From Litomosoides sigmodontis (lineage: Eukaryota; Nematoda; Chromadorea; Rhabditida; Onchocercidae): a DNA stretch of 64,000 nt. The stretch lies in the NCBI GenBank assembly GCA_963070105.1, contig OY718806.1, positions 145,001 through 209,000 on the forward strand, written 5' to 3'. This document shows positions 14,644 through 33,289 of this stretch, piece by piece. The notes under the pieces are model-generated. The model made no database searches. It was not told the DNA's origin and was given only the letters and a program-made list of their open reading frames with translations. Every line of letters begins with the position of its first letter. Position 1 is the stretch's first letter. A program made the translations under genes and the position numbers.

Positions 14644-17600
14644 ATGGCATATAAGGTGGATGTAACGCAGATGAAAATAGCAGAAAAATTAATAATACTA
14701 AATGATCGGGCAGTGGGTATGCTTACAAGGCTATATAATATCAAAAAAGCTTGCGGTGATCCCAAATCAAAACCGCAGTTTTTAAGCGAGAAATCACTGG
14801 AAAGTTGCATTAAACATATAGTGCGCAAATTTCCCATTGTTGATGCCAGATCAAGCAGTGTAAGCTTTTGTGATCAAACAGTGTTATCTTTGCTATCATT
14901 TTGTTTTTAACCAAGTATCTGCTTTTAGAGCTTTTGAAAAAGTAATTTTGTGCCACTTCTAAAGGTAGCAAATAATGTAACAGTTATTCATAAATAGATG
15001 ACGCTCGAGTTTCACTTTGAGTACTTTTATTTATCCAGTATGTAACTCAACATTTATGTGATAATGTTTGGTAACCATGGTTTTTTGATGGTTAAAGACA
15101 CGAGTTAATTATTTTTTTTCCGCTAAATGTGCTTACAGTTCAGTCAAAGAATAATAATACATCCATGAGTACTTTGTGGTTAATTAAAATTATTTCAGAT
15201 GTTGTTTCATCAAGTGAGTTTGATAAAGCAGGAAATAATGAAATCTCTTTCGCTGTATTACTGTACATTTGCTGATTTGCTGGATTTGAAAGATCACATC
15301 CTACAGCTACTGACAACAATGAATGCTGCACAGTTCAAACTAGATATAATAAGTTTTTTTCTGGTGTTCTTAAACTTTACATTAAATTTTTGTAAATTAA
15401 TACTCTCAACGAAGTGCCTTGAGGGGTTGCAGCAACAAAATTAAAAAAAAATATTGCAGACAACAAGCTACGATTTAACAGCAGGTTACATGAATCTGGT
15501 GATTAATTTGGTTTGCTTGATGGTCCTTTTATCTCGTGTGGATGATAGGAAAGCGGTTCTTGGATTGTTTAATGCTGCTTATGAATTGAGTAATGGACAA
15601 AGTGAACCCACTTTTCCAAGATTAGGACAAATGATTATTGAGTACGATAATCCGTGGAAGAAATTGGCCGAAGATTTAGGACCTTTAAATAGGGTGCTTC
15701 TTGTTTTCTTCCTCATTTAATTTTTTTTTTTGAGATGACTGCTTTTTCCGTATTTAGTATGTTTGAACAGTGATCTTAAATATTGCTGGAATTCTTTTTA
15801 TATTACTTCGTAGTTTAAGAGGGGACAGAAAAGTAGCGTGACATGTAAATGTTTCATTGGTTAATTCCGGTGAAAAATAGTCCTTAATGAAAAAAATTGT
15901 GGTGGATATTGCAGTTGATTCATGGATGTTTAACCTCGTTAGGGACAGTTTATGTGCGTAGAAACATAACTGCAAATGCGTGGCGGAATGCACAAATGTT
16001 ATCCCTTGTTGCTTCTCCGCAACAAATTCTATACGCTGCGCAAACTGACACGGTATGTTTTAAGAAATTATTATTATGAACAAAAATACATAAAGTCTAA
16101 CGAACTTCTAGTTTGGTATTTTATGCTACTGCAGAATGTCGCGTTTCTTGAGTTAGCACATATTTGCACTTATTTGGATTAAGATGTTGAGTGGTTTAAT
16201 TCTGACATGAAATTGTAAAAATAGGATGTTACATCAATTTCTTACTTTCACTTCTGTCTTTGATTTAAGTTATAGCTTTTCAATCGAAAATCCCAGCCGT
16301 GATCAATTTTAAAATATCAGACTCCATAAGCATAAAAGCCCAAGACCGTAATGACTTATATTCAGTAGGGAATACGGTCCAGAAGAAAACCGAACTTTTC
16401 GTGTTAATAATAATAACAACTTTACATATACGACTTAGGCAGAGTGAAAATTTTGTAGATAGCTTGCGAATATTTGTCATTGGATATTATGGACAGGTGG
16501 ATAATATGTAAGTGATGTTTTGTAACTTTGCATTTTATTTGAAGCAGTTATCAAGTTTGTCGATTGCCGTTAATTGAAAATACTAAAATTGAGGTGTTGG
16601 GCTTCATTTCTTATATTGATGCCTAATGGTATACATTTCTGTCCTATTTTTTATTCAAGAATCCATCACGACGAGTCGAATATGTTAAACCGCCACTACT
16701 GAAATAGAGGGAGGTAAAGTTAAAGCAATAATTCAATAAATTCCGTTGGTCCCATCATCTCTTCATTTGTTCTGTTTCTTTTCACTACTAAGGGATAGAG
16801 GTGACAAATAATTCAGTTCAGCATATTTACTAGAGGGGAGTAATTCAACCGTCGGCACTGCGGTATGTTAGAAGACTGGTATTACACATTAGTCATTGTT
16901 CATTTTTCGAGCCACCACGTTTCGCATGGTCCAGATTCAATCATTCTTTAGTTTTGTTTACTGATCTTCCACATTACAACCGAAGGCCCAAATTTCAGAA
17001 AAACGTGGTGTGTAAATCCGACTGTTAGTATTCTCATTGTTGATGAAATTTTCAGTTTGTAGGCACTTAATTTGCAGTGAGTGTGCTTGTTTGTCACAAT
17101 ACACTTTTAAACGATTCTGTGATTGCTAACTTGTGGCAACGTGCATTGCAAACGGGTCTTGCTATACGTCTTTTTAGGTATGTTTAGTGTTTTGTTGCCC
17201 TTAATTTCTACACACATTTTTGTTGAAGGGAGACTGATTTAATGAAGTACGATCTGTGAGGCAAAACTTTTTGTTACACAGCGGAAGTCCTGAAATTGTA
17301 GAAAAATTGCGAAAATGCGGTTTTAATTAGTTTAAGTGTGACTTTTGATGTTTATGATAATTCAGGGATGAAATTCTTATTGTTCATCAGACAGTTCAGA
17401 ATGTTTTTGAAAACGTGAAAAGTTACAATAAAAAGCTGCAGGAAGTAAAAGACCACTATTCAGTTGCACTGCAAACAAGGTATCTGTTTTGCTGTTAAAG
17501 GTTGTAAAGGTCGTTCATTTATTAGCACGTTTATACAAAAAATCCTGGTTCAAAGCACAGTAAAATGATGCCTTTGTTTAGCCATTGTTTCAGTTTTTTT

Positions 17601-18649
17601 CAGCCTCGCTGTTCATCGTGATCGGCGTCGTTTCCTTCGAGCTACCCTGCGAGAACTTTGTTTGCTAATCAAAGACCAGGTTGGTCTTCTCGGACCAAAG
17701 ATTTTGTTTGTTTGGATGGCTCTTTCGTTTTCGAGAGATGAAGTAATGTGGCTTCTGCGACATATTGATATTTGGCCAATAAGTGCTAATAAGAAAATGA
17801 AGTATGCTGACGAAATAGCAGATAAGTAAGCCTTTTTTTAAATTAATAAAGTCACGTGAAGATTGCTTAGTATGTGACAGTTTTTGCAATTAAATTTTGT
17901 AACATTTGTAGATTTTTACCAGATTAATTTAGCAAGTTTATTACTGTATCGCGAAATTATTTTTGTAGTGATTTTTTTTGAGGCAGTTACCTGAACTGCT
18001 GTACTATATCTTGGAGTTGCGTTCCTTGGTGCAACAGCATGACGGAGTTATCAAGCGTTACTATTCACAGTATGTCACAGGCTATGATTCCCTTATTTTG
18101 GCTGAAATCGTGCAGTCCATTGAGAATTTAGGCGAAAAAGAATCAGTGTTATTATCCGACTTTTGTGCTGATCTATCGAATGTTGGCCGTGAGTTAACTG
18201 TTGACATTCAATTTTATCCTTCGATATGGTTTTTTCTACTACCTTGTATTTTAATTCAGTTATTTGCACTTTATTAGACGAATTTCTGTATTATTTTCTA
18301 CAATTTAACATAGTTTTAGAGGATAGTGTCGACTTACGCTCTTTGCGTTTGGATTGGTTTCGTTTTCAAGCGTACGTCAGTATGAGTCGGTCATCTTTTT
18401 CTTTAAATAGTGATCGTCGTTTAGCTGTTGCAATGAATACCACTGTCTTCCATTTAAAAATGATTGACCTTATAGATGAAATGCTCCGGGAAACTAGTGA
18501 TTTGTCGATTTATTGGTTGGTGTCTTTTTTGTTTCTTTAGAAACTGTATGATATAAATAAATATTGAGTAACCTATACTTTGAGTGAAGATTATATGTAG
18601 CATTGAAAAGTAAAGGATCTAATTCGTAACACAACATATTGTTTCGAGT

Positions 18650-18689
<40 letters not shown>

Positions 18690-21600
18690 TTAGCTAAAAA
18701 GAAGTTATAATGCAGAAAAAATACAAGAATTGCATATTCATTGCTTTTACAGTTTCTATGCTCAACACCTAGAAACACAGCTGCAGCAGTGCCTTCAGCT
18801 GCCGTCTCAGTCAAGGTACACTGTTGCCTTTGCGCATATATGCTCAAATTTCCGTTCTGCATTGCATGATCTTTGTCCGGAAGAAAAAGCACACGTTATT
18901 GATCGGGTTTGTCATTTCATGAGTTTTTTGAGTTCTTAATAATTGGTCTGTTTGTTTTAATAAACTTGTAATTTTGTAGAGCTTGAAATTATGTAATCTC
19001 GTTCTCGATGAACTGGCGAAGGAAACGGCTTCTGTAGCTTCTAGATTATGTGAATATGAGGTTCGACTCACTCAGCAGCTTTCACCGGACAACTGTGCAA
19101 GGCTAATTGAAGAGCATGATAAGCAGAAGTGTAAGCTGCTGTCATGTCTTTGGATTTTCTAAGTTAACGCATTAATTGTCAAATAGTGCAGTTCGGTAGA
19201 AAAAAAAATAATTAGGACCTAATGATATTAGTATGGTTTTAGATATAAAGTAAGTTAGTATGGTACTTCGATTCTGTTATGTTTGCCTTTTCGTTTCCTG
19301 TTGTAGACGGATTTGTTAGCGGGTGAATGACAAAAAATGAGTAAAATGATGCTTCACTAGCGTCTATGGATCCCCAAGTCCTCGTACAGTGTTTTTTTGT
19401 TTGTTTTATATATTGATTCAAATTTGGCTGTGTTGATCACACTAAAATATCGAAAAAATTTTGCTTTATCTGTAACATTACATGGTCGTTTTATAGCAAA
19501 TAAAAATTCAAGCACGACTCGTTCATTAGTTATGCCAGGGGAAGAAAGTTTTCGGTGCAGTCGGGATACGTTAACATTGGCCGATAAGCTGCAAACAGCA
19601 CTTCATGAATTATGCTCAGCTGTTACTTCGTCAAGGTAACGACATATCCAAATTGTTGGATTTTTGGAAGTTAGTTATATATATAGTGTAGGAAATTACA
19701 TATTTCTTGTTTTTGAGGCAGGTGGTTGTATCTGATCACATATTTGTCCCACGTGAGTATCTAGCGCAACAACTGGAATCACAGCTTACACAGTCCATCC
19801 ATGCGCTTGTCTCGTCGTCTGAGCATCCGATGAGACCTTGTCAACTTTTAGCTTCAATAAATGCTCACATGATTGTATTGCAAAATTTGGACACGATAGG
19901 TACTACTCTATATGCATATTTTTTTTTGACATCTGTAAAGGATGCTCGTGATAGAGTTTTGGAACGTGAAAAATCGTAATACTATATACAAATTCTTGAT
20001 ATTTTTTCGTATTAAAAAAAATTAAATTGATCAGTATTAATTATGTGTGCACACTGTTCCAGTAGCATTGGATGTGACTCGTCTTTTCAACAATGTACTT
20101 TTACAACAAACTCAGTACCAGGATTATCATGGCAATGATACTTTAACGTCTATTTATACAAAATGGTAAACGTTTGGAGTTCACACTAAAAAGTAAAATT
20201 GTGTGGGAAAGCAAAGAGATTATGAGATTTTTTTAGAAGGAGAGGAGAATAATTCAACGGATTTATGATTTTTGTAAATATCGGAGTTTGTATAACTGAT
20301 TTGAATGTAATAGTGCACAATTTAGAATTTAGGTATCTCGAAGTCGTACTTCGTCGGATGAGTACTGGGCAAATATTGTTTTCACCTCATTTCGCAGCTC
20401 TGATTGCAAACCCGGATTATCAGCAAACTTTTAATCCTGATCAGTACACTGACAATCGTGGTAAAATGCTTGGCTTTATAAGCCATCTTATTGTTTTATA
20501 ACATTTTTATTGCGGCAGATTTTCTCCTATAAAACTAGCCAAGTATTTCATAACACTTAGAAGTAAACGGAAATGTTTTGCATAAACAACTTTGGTTAAG
20601 TGCAGAATTCTAATCAGTTTGAAGAATGGAACGTAGTTTTCAGTTGACTCTGTTTAGGAAGTATAATCCATTATCAACGTGTTCAGTATGCTGCAATGGA
20701 GAATGATCTCTCAGTGATATAAAATGTTCCGTTGTTTTTCTAAAAAATAGTATGATAAAAGGGAATTCCATCCCAATAATATGTGCAATATTATTAATTC
20801 ATTTTAGAACTGAGGGCTTTATCTCTACTTCTGGGACCATATGGTGTGAAGACTATGAGTGAGAAGTTGATATGGCATGTAGCAAGTCAAATCACTGAGT
20901 TGAATAAAATTGTTAATGATCATCGAGACGCTTTGATCCTGGCACGGAGTTGTTTTGACAACCCAGAAAAAATGCGCGAATTGTTACTACAGTTGAGTGG
21001 AGATATAAAAGATAAAAAACAAGTAAGGGCCTTGAGATTTGGATTTTATTTATCTACATATTAATTTCTACATTTTCATGGTTGATCATCTTTTAGCGGA
21101 AATACAAAGTAAACGGAATCACATGTAATCAGCCAATTGTTATATATTGATTAGCTGGAATATCAAGAACCTGTATCAAATTGTTCAACGTGTTTTATAA
21201 ATTCACTAATGTTTATTAAAAGATATTTAAAATTATGTCGTTTTATAAGTCTCTGAGTCTGTATTGCAAGCCAATTACAGATTTCTGTAAATGGACCCAT
21301 GGAGTCGGTGTTACAACGCGTCACTATCATCGGTGAAATTCTATCATTTCGCTCACTTTTGCACGCTGCTTTGAATGATGTACTCAAACGTCGCTTACCA
21401 TTCTTGTTGTCTATTGTGAATGATTTACGTGATACCGCAAATGAACATAATTTATTGGTAATTTCATGTAATTTAGCGCAAAAATCACTCTTGATTGGAC
21501 TTCCTATAACTGCGAGTAATTATGCTTTATGCTTTATAAAAGGAAAGATTTAAACGTTTGCGCATTTGCTAGCGCTGTAATGTTGGAAATTATGCTTGTA

Positions 21601-22885
21601 TATATACAAGCATAAGAATTTGATAAACATTAGCATATAATTTCCACTGTGTTATACCAGATTTTCTGGTATTAAAAATGTCAGTAAAATTTTGCTTTCT
21701 GACTGCGGACGTCATAATTCTAGATTTACAGTTTATTTCCATCAGCGTTGTTCCGTATATTTTCAGTATCACAAAAATGTTATTACTCCAGAAATGGTTA
21801 TTTAAATCTTTTATGTTTGAAGTCTTTCAGGTGCTGTCAGAACTTTGCATGACTGTTGGCATCAGTACAGACGTGGACGTTGCTTTAGTCCACGCTATTC
21901 GAGCGCAAATGAAGCAAACAGAACCCGATGAACATTATACTTTATCTTGTCTCCTACTTGTTTTTATTGCATTATCATTGCCCCGACTTGCGTTGACGCA
22001 AAGCAGTCGGTACAGTGCCTCACTGCTAGGTTTTTTCTACTTTTATTTTGAATTTAAAATTAGAAATTTTGGATCGATGCAACTTTCGACAGTGCTAATG
22101 CTATGGTTCTCGATTTGTCTTGTTAAATATTTCTTCACTTACAAATATTTCTTTCACTCTTAAATATTTCTTTCACTTTGTGCCCAAACTTTTGTACATT
22201 ATTTTCTGGTTTTAATTTAACCTCTTGCAGCCTCAAAAAACAATTTGCAATGTATAGCTCTGGCAGTGTCAACAGTTGCAAATGCATTATTTTGTTTACA
22301 TGGCCGCAATGATGTTGTTGAAAGAATGAAAGAATTTCTGGCAGTGATTTTTACTTTTGTTTCCTTGAAAATTTACATCTTTTTATTAAATCTTATTCCG
22401 TTTTAGTAGTGCAACAACTTTACATTGTTAGCGTTTTTTTTTCCTTTAGTTGGCATCTAACGGTCTTCTAAGAACGTCAGAGGATAGCAGTGACGCAGAC
22501 GCAGCGAAATCACGGCAGTATGTTTATATTGTGCTCGATCAGGTAAAACATTTTTTTGGAAAAAGTGCTCATGGCCTTATAACATCTAGCAATGTCGTAA
22601 GTAGTTCTCTCTATATGACCTTCATGGGACATACAGATTATTTCTGTTAGCGTACATTTACTTCGTAATATATTGAAATATCTGATATTGTTCGGCACAA
22701 CTAAAGGGAAATTGGATGAATATTTTGTGATCGAGCTATTTCTTTACTTGAATTGTTTTGTATACATTTTTCAGTTAGTGAAGCGTAGTCCATTCTTGTC
22801 GTTTGATCTTCTGGAATCTTGCTTCCCGTATAATCTTATTCGGTCTTCGTACCAATACTGTTATCAATTGGAAGAACAGAAATGA
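14644..22885 (+). CDS. gex-3: NCKAP1/GEX-3, WAVE regulatory complex subunit
   Basis: Scaffold subunit of the WAVE complex, pairing with SRA1/GEX-2 to control Arp2/3 actin assembly at the membrane. Exons: 14644-14859, 15199-15363?, 15460-15693, 15915-16052, one unplaced exon, 17078-17177, 17366-17479, 17604-17825, 17983-18188, 18320-18515, 18753-18906, 18980-19130, 19497-19635, 19718-19899, 20063-20165, 20333-20460, 20808-21022, 21281-21457, 21831-22029, 22231-22343, 22450-22542, 22775-22885. Family signatures run the whole length: [17 protein letters not shown] in exon 1, [31 protein letters not shown]-like [26 protein letters not shown], and the C-terminal DLLESCFPY. The placed exons total 3356 bases; the missing one must have length 1 modulo 3 and about 52 bases, giving near 1135 residues versus about 1128 in vertebrates. 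The exon 2 donor is also unclear. Confidence 0.96.
18651..18687. repeat. TA dinucleotide repeat in gex-3 intron
   Basis: A perfect TA run of about 37 bases inside the intron between the gex-3 exons ending at 18515 and starting at 18753. Confidence 0.95.
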
Positions 22886-23850
22886 AGCTTTTCTGATGCT
22901 AATCTTTGGATGATGATAGTTTCTATTTGTTTTTCTTGATTCGTAAACTTTCTCCGTTTTTTTTTTGCTTTTACTATTTATACGCTAATTAACTTGGGGG
23001 AACATTTTTCGGCACTTCTATTTCCTTTTGCTTTGTATATCATGAAAGAGCCCTCAGTTTTTGGTTCTTGTATATTTGATATCAAAAAAACAGAGCTTTT
23101 CCTTCTGTATACAATGTGCATTTTACAGTGTTCTGTTTTTATGACTACCGAAACGGTGACAGTATGCCCTGACTACTTTTGTTCTTACATCATGATTGTA
23201 TGTCTTGCCGGTTTTGGCAGCAATTGATAGATTAAACTCACATTTTTTGCATTGCTCTGGTTCCATTAAATAAGACATGAAGTGGTAAAATCAGTTTGCA
23301 ATGAACTAATATCGAGCTTAGAAATGTTTCTTGTGACATCAAACATTTCTTGCAAATCACTTCTCTAATATATCTTGATATCATTTAACGATAGCATAGT
23401 GGTTGGTTTCTTTACCACTGGTCTTTTATTTTAGGAGCGCATGCAATGTGATATTATATCATTGCTTTGTTATTCATGTAATCGCGTTATTTTGTAGTAT
23501 AAGGAATCATCATTCTCCAATGCAGTGTAATATAGTACAGTTTAAATATTCAATTCCTCCTAATGTAACTTACAAGTCTTAAAATGAATCAAACTATCGG
23601 ATTTATTGGTTTTGAATTGTACTTGAAGAACGCTTTGCGTAGTACATTGCGCATAACATACGAATCAGTCCAAATGTCTTTCAAGTACGAAAAGAATGGG
23701 TATTTAAAAGATCAGGGATACAATTGTAAGCCTTGGAAGTCCGTATAGGGTCTTCTTAAGAAACATTGTTGAATTTTGGGCAGGAAGAAATTTCTTCTCT
23801 ACAATGAGTAAGTGGCTTGGGTGATATTTCTTTCATTTAGCTGTTAAAGA
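22886..23850. other. Intergenic, gex-3 to PTB gene
   Basis: About 965 A/T-rich bases, with the gex-3 3' UTR at the left. A TTTCATTTAG acceptor-like site ends at 23840, ten bases before the ATG of the downstream gene. This is what a trans-splice acceptor would look like. No other gene is visible. Confidence 0.55.
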
Positions 23851-24570
23851 ATGAATGCATTTCCTCATTTCGAAGTGTTCCATGCAAGAATGCAGCATCA
23901 TAGTGGTTGTACTCGACAGCTGTATTATCTCGACGTTTTGGATAAATCAACGGTGGTCGCATTGGGAGAAGTTCCGCTGGTCATCGTTCTAGTGAGGAAC
24001 GATTGATTGATGGCATCGAGAGTGCTCAGTAGTTGGGTAAATTAGCGAGTGATTGGTCGAGATGTAGACCTGTTTTTGTTGATATTAATGAACATGGCCT
24101 CCAGGTATTCAGGATTTGATTTTGCAGTTTACAGTCTGAAATGCAAGTAGAGGTAGCGTGTGATAAACGAATTCCCGGATGCGATAAACGGTTCTTATAT
24201 CGTACTGGGACTTGGTATATGCACTGCTAAGATTTACAGTTAAATTTTAGATGTGGTTTTTTAATCTTTTCAATCAGTGGAATCAAATCTGACCTTTCTC
24301 AGCTGTTGAATCCGCAACTTCCACTTGTTCCATCTTTTTTTTCAGTTGACGGATGAATCGGACAGGATGGTTCTGGATCGAATAGCATTGTTCCACATTG
24401 TGCAATGTGTTTCGTATGAAAACGGTTTCGGTCATTTTTGCGTGGTTTTTTTGGTACAAAAGCCATTAAACAAGAGTATGCAGTGTTATGTTTTTCAAAC
24501 AAGCGCCATTTCGGTTGCCGATGACGTTTGTAAGCAGTTGGGAGAAATATTTAATGTTGCCGTAAAGTGA
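23851..24570 (+). CDS. Small PTB-domain protein, ICAP-1 (ITGB1BP1)-like
   Basis: A three-exon gene: 23851-23952, 24033-24104 and 24346-24570, all in phase 0, giving 132 residues. Exon 1 carries FEVFHARM and QLYYLDVLDKST, exon 2 LGKLASDW and VFVDINEHGLQ, exon 3 LTDESDRMVLDRIALFHIVQ, then CVSYENGFG, VFQTSAISVAD and CKQLGEIF. In order these match the PTB fold of ICAP-1 as I remember it: YIDVAQQDGKLP, VSKYGIKV, VLHRHALYLIIR, YDDG, then the C-terminal helix with CKVLSTAF. ICAP-1 binds integrin beta-1 tails and KRIT1 through NPxY motifs. The Ser/Thr-rich N-terminal tail of vertebrate ICAP-1 is absent, or lies in an exon I missed, and the first strands are short. Same strand as gex-3, about 1 kb downstream, with an acceptor-like site just before the ATG, so a dicistronic arrangement is possible. 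It could instead be another small PTB protein. Confidence 0.58.
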
Positions 24571-25284
24571 TAAAGTTATAAATGTGTCAGCATGATAAGT
24601 AATATGTAATAATTGCAATATATAAACTAGCAACTTTTTTCTGTGGCCCAACAATATGTGCAGTTTTTAGAAGATTCTTGTCAAATATGTCAGTTTACTT
24701 GAATGCGAGTATCTGGCTTTGCTTTTGAATATTACTTCGAGTAAACGGCTCCCAAGAAAGCATTATTATTTTCCCTCAAATCAATCTTTCAAAGATCACC
24801 GGTTCTCATTGTGAATTGATGAAGCTAAGAGCTCATTTTATTCTGCTGTCTTCTATGTTTTCTTGTTTTCAAAATTTTCACAATGTAAACTGATATTTTG
24901 ATACACTCTCCATTTTTGGCAAGTTAGCAGAACAAGCTGACCAGCACTCTTTTTCTTCAGTCGTATCAAGCAATACCATAGTTTAATACTCCACGCCTTA
25001 ATGTGGTAAAAATTTTGTGTCTTATATTAACCGAAGTAGTTTAAACGAGAAGAAAGTTTTACTTTCTATAAAGTTGCTAAGAGTAGATGATGCCGTGATG
25101 TAACAAATCCTTTATTATGCTCCTGAAAATTACCTTATTCTAGTTTAATCAGAAAAGTGAATAAACTCTAGCATGGAAATTGGTGGCGAAAGGTTTCGTA
25201 GAATTTTGTTTCGGAGTTGTGGCTACTCAAATAGCATGCGAAATCGGTTGTTGGCAGCGCAACGAGCAGTGTTGCAACCGTCCA

Positions 25285-25341
25285 GGAAAGGGTTGGAGCT
25301 GTAAAGAGTTGCTGCAACTCTTTACAGCTCTAACCCTTTCC
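25285..25341. repeat. 28-bp inverted repeat with 1-base centre
   Basis: The left arm 25285-25312 and right arm 25314-25341 are reverse complements over 28 pairs with a single G/T mismatch (25295 with 25331), centred on T25313. It can form a very stable hairpin or cruciform. The loop is too short for a typical pre-miRNA, though a few terminal pairs would open in reality. No flanking direct repeat or terminator context is obvious. Confidence 0.9.
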
Positions 25342-26005
25342 CCTCTGTGTAATCAATTTGATTTAATTCAGTACACTTTATCACTAATAATCTATAATTT
25401 GTGTAGTTTAAAGAAGCTGGCGAAAAATCAATCTGATTTGCACTTATTACCTACCGCTACTACTGCTAATACTATCAGGTGGTGGAACAAATGAGTCCTT
25501 ATAGTGTTGTTTAATTAACGACGTGCTTTCTGGCTTGCATCAACCAACGGTCATGTGAACTTTTCTTTTCTGATTAACAAATTCAAGCAAGTTCGTGAAG
25601 TTCCGCTCCTTTCGTCAGTTTCTAATTTTTTTCCCGGAAATATTCTATTCCTATTGTTACAAGCAGAAGTGCCATAGAAGCTAGAAATAAACCAACGGCA
25701 CTGACAACGTAAACCCAATCTGAGACGCACTTCTCACAATCCTTCCTCAAATTCCGCTTAACCGCAAATTTCACTGAACAGTAAATTCAGCTTTTTATTG
25801 AAATTGAAAAACGAGAAGTGCAACCATATTAGATATAAGGAATTCTGCGAATTTTCCCCCAGTTGGTGCTCCGTCCGATGAGCTCATTGACTCTGGTAGA
25901 AAGGAAAATTCAAGCATTCTGTGTTGTTAAGACAGGCTTTGTTGATCTCGATCGAGCTTTCACCTTCTCACCACGACTTCGGTGATAGCTTTTTATACTA
26001 CTACT

Positions 26006-26859
<854 letters not shown>

Positions 26860-28134
26860 AATCTCGGTTTACCAATACAAATACTGAATGTGTTCAACTA
26901 TGAATCTTGGTAGTTAATTAATAATTTTTTAATTAAAAAATGAAAACTTTTCTGACCCGGTACTCAGAAAGTTGCTAGATTTCTCCAAGTTATGTCCATT
27001 TTGCTAATGATTTGTTTTTTTAATTTTTTACTAGTGAAAGATATCAGATTACTTTTGCTCCTTTTGTGGAAGGAAAAATAGAGAGTGCTTATTTCATATG
27101 ACTGAAGAAGCACTGTGGAAAAAAATCGAGATGACTGACCAATAATAATTAGTATTTATCAAATCCATGGGACATCCAGCATTTATTTAACTATCCTCTG
27201 ACGTCGCGCCTTTCACAGAATCTCTGGAAGTGTTACAGGAAGCTTTGACTGGTAATGGAATGCTTGTCACGTGGTGCAATAAAGCTAGATGAGAGCAAGT
27301 GTTTGCAATGGTAGTAGCAGCAGTAGAGGATGGATACTACAGTGAGCACTGTTAGCAAAACAGCACATTCTTTTGCATTTCCGCTTGCTAAAGTGGGAGT
27401 GCGCGAGATTGAAGAAAGGTGATTGAAGCTGACTGAATGAATCGTTGCATCGCGCTAGCTAACTCTGCTTTCATTCATTCCTCTTTCTTCTTCACTTAAC
27501 ATTTTTTTTGGGAGAAGTAACGGGAAATAGCAAAATGATGCACGGATAAGTTTAACCTATTCCCGAACTGTCAGCATTTCACACGCTACGAGAGTTTCAA
27601 ATAGATTTGTAAATTGTGCAATAACGAAACTGGGCATCATGAATATTGCAATAGATTTCGGATGTGCTGTACTGCTTTCGCGTTGACAAAATCCGAGATA
27701 ACCGTCGGAGAAGCGGGAGAAATGGCAAGGCAATTGTTTGGCAGTTGGTGTCGCACCACTGCTGCGCCGGATCAAGTACATCGGAAAAGTGGAATGTAGA
27801 AGGGTGTTGGAAAACTGCCGGATGGCTACCGCTGTTATTTCAATTCATTTCAAAATCAGTTCGATTCAAAATTCCGTCGCAGAAATTTAGGTGATGACCT
27901 AGAACATTATGTGGTGTAGGAGTGGTAAGAGAGGAATGTACATACATACATCTACGGTCTCTGTTTAAGGCTTTGTCCATTATCATTTAATCCCTTCTTC
28001 ACAACGATCTCCTCACGCGTTTTGTTTCCACTAGCGCTTGTGTGCGCATCTAACGCACAGTCCTCCAGGCGCTGACACCTAAGATATCTTACTTGTCCAC
28101 GTGTTGCCAATTACCTATTATTGATATCGCGTTA

Positions 28135-33289
<5,155 letters not shown>

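Noticed and set aside
23953..24032. Alternative reading of the PTB gene in another frame (LIDGIESAQ then stop)
   Set aside because: It resembles the family by chance over nine residues but contains a TAG and has no phase-2 donor upstream; treating the stretch as an intron restores the full alignment.
25180..25494. 104-residue open frame over the hairpin
   Set aside because: It reads through both arms of the inverted repeat and has no splice signals or family resemblance.
27557..27894. Overlapping 60-76 residue frames on both strands
   Set aside because: No phase-compatible donors or acceptors and no recognisable motif; the three frames contradict each other.
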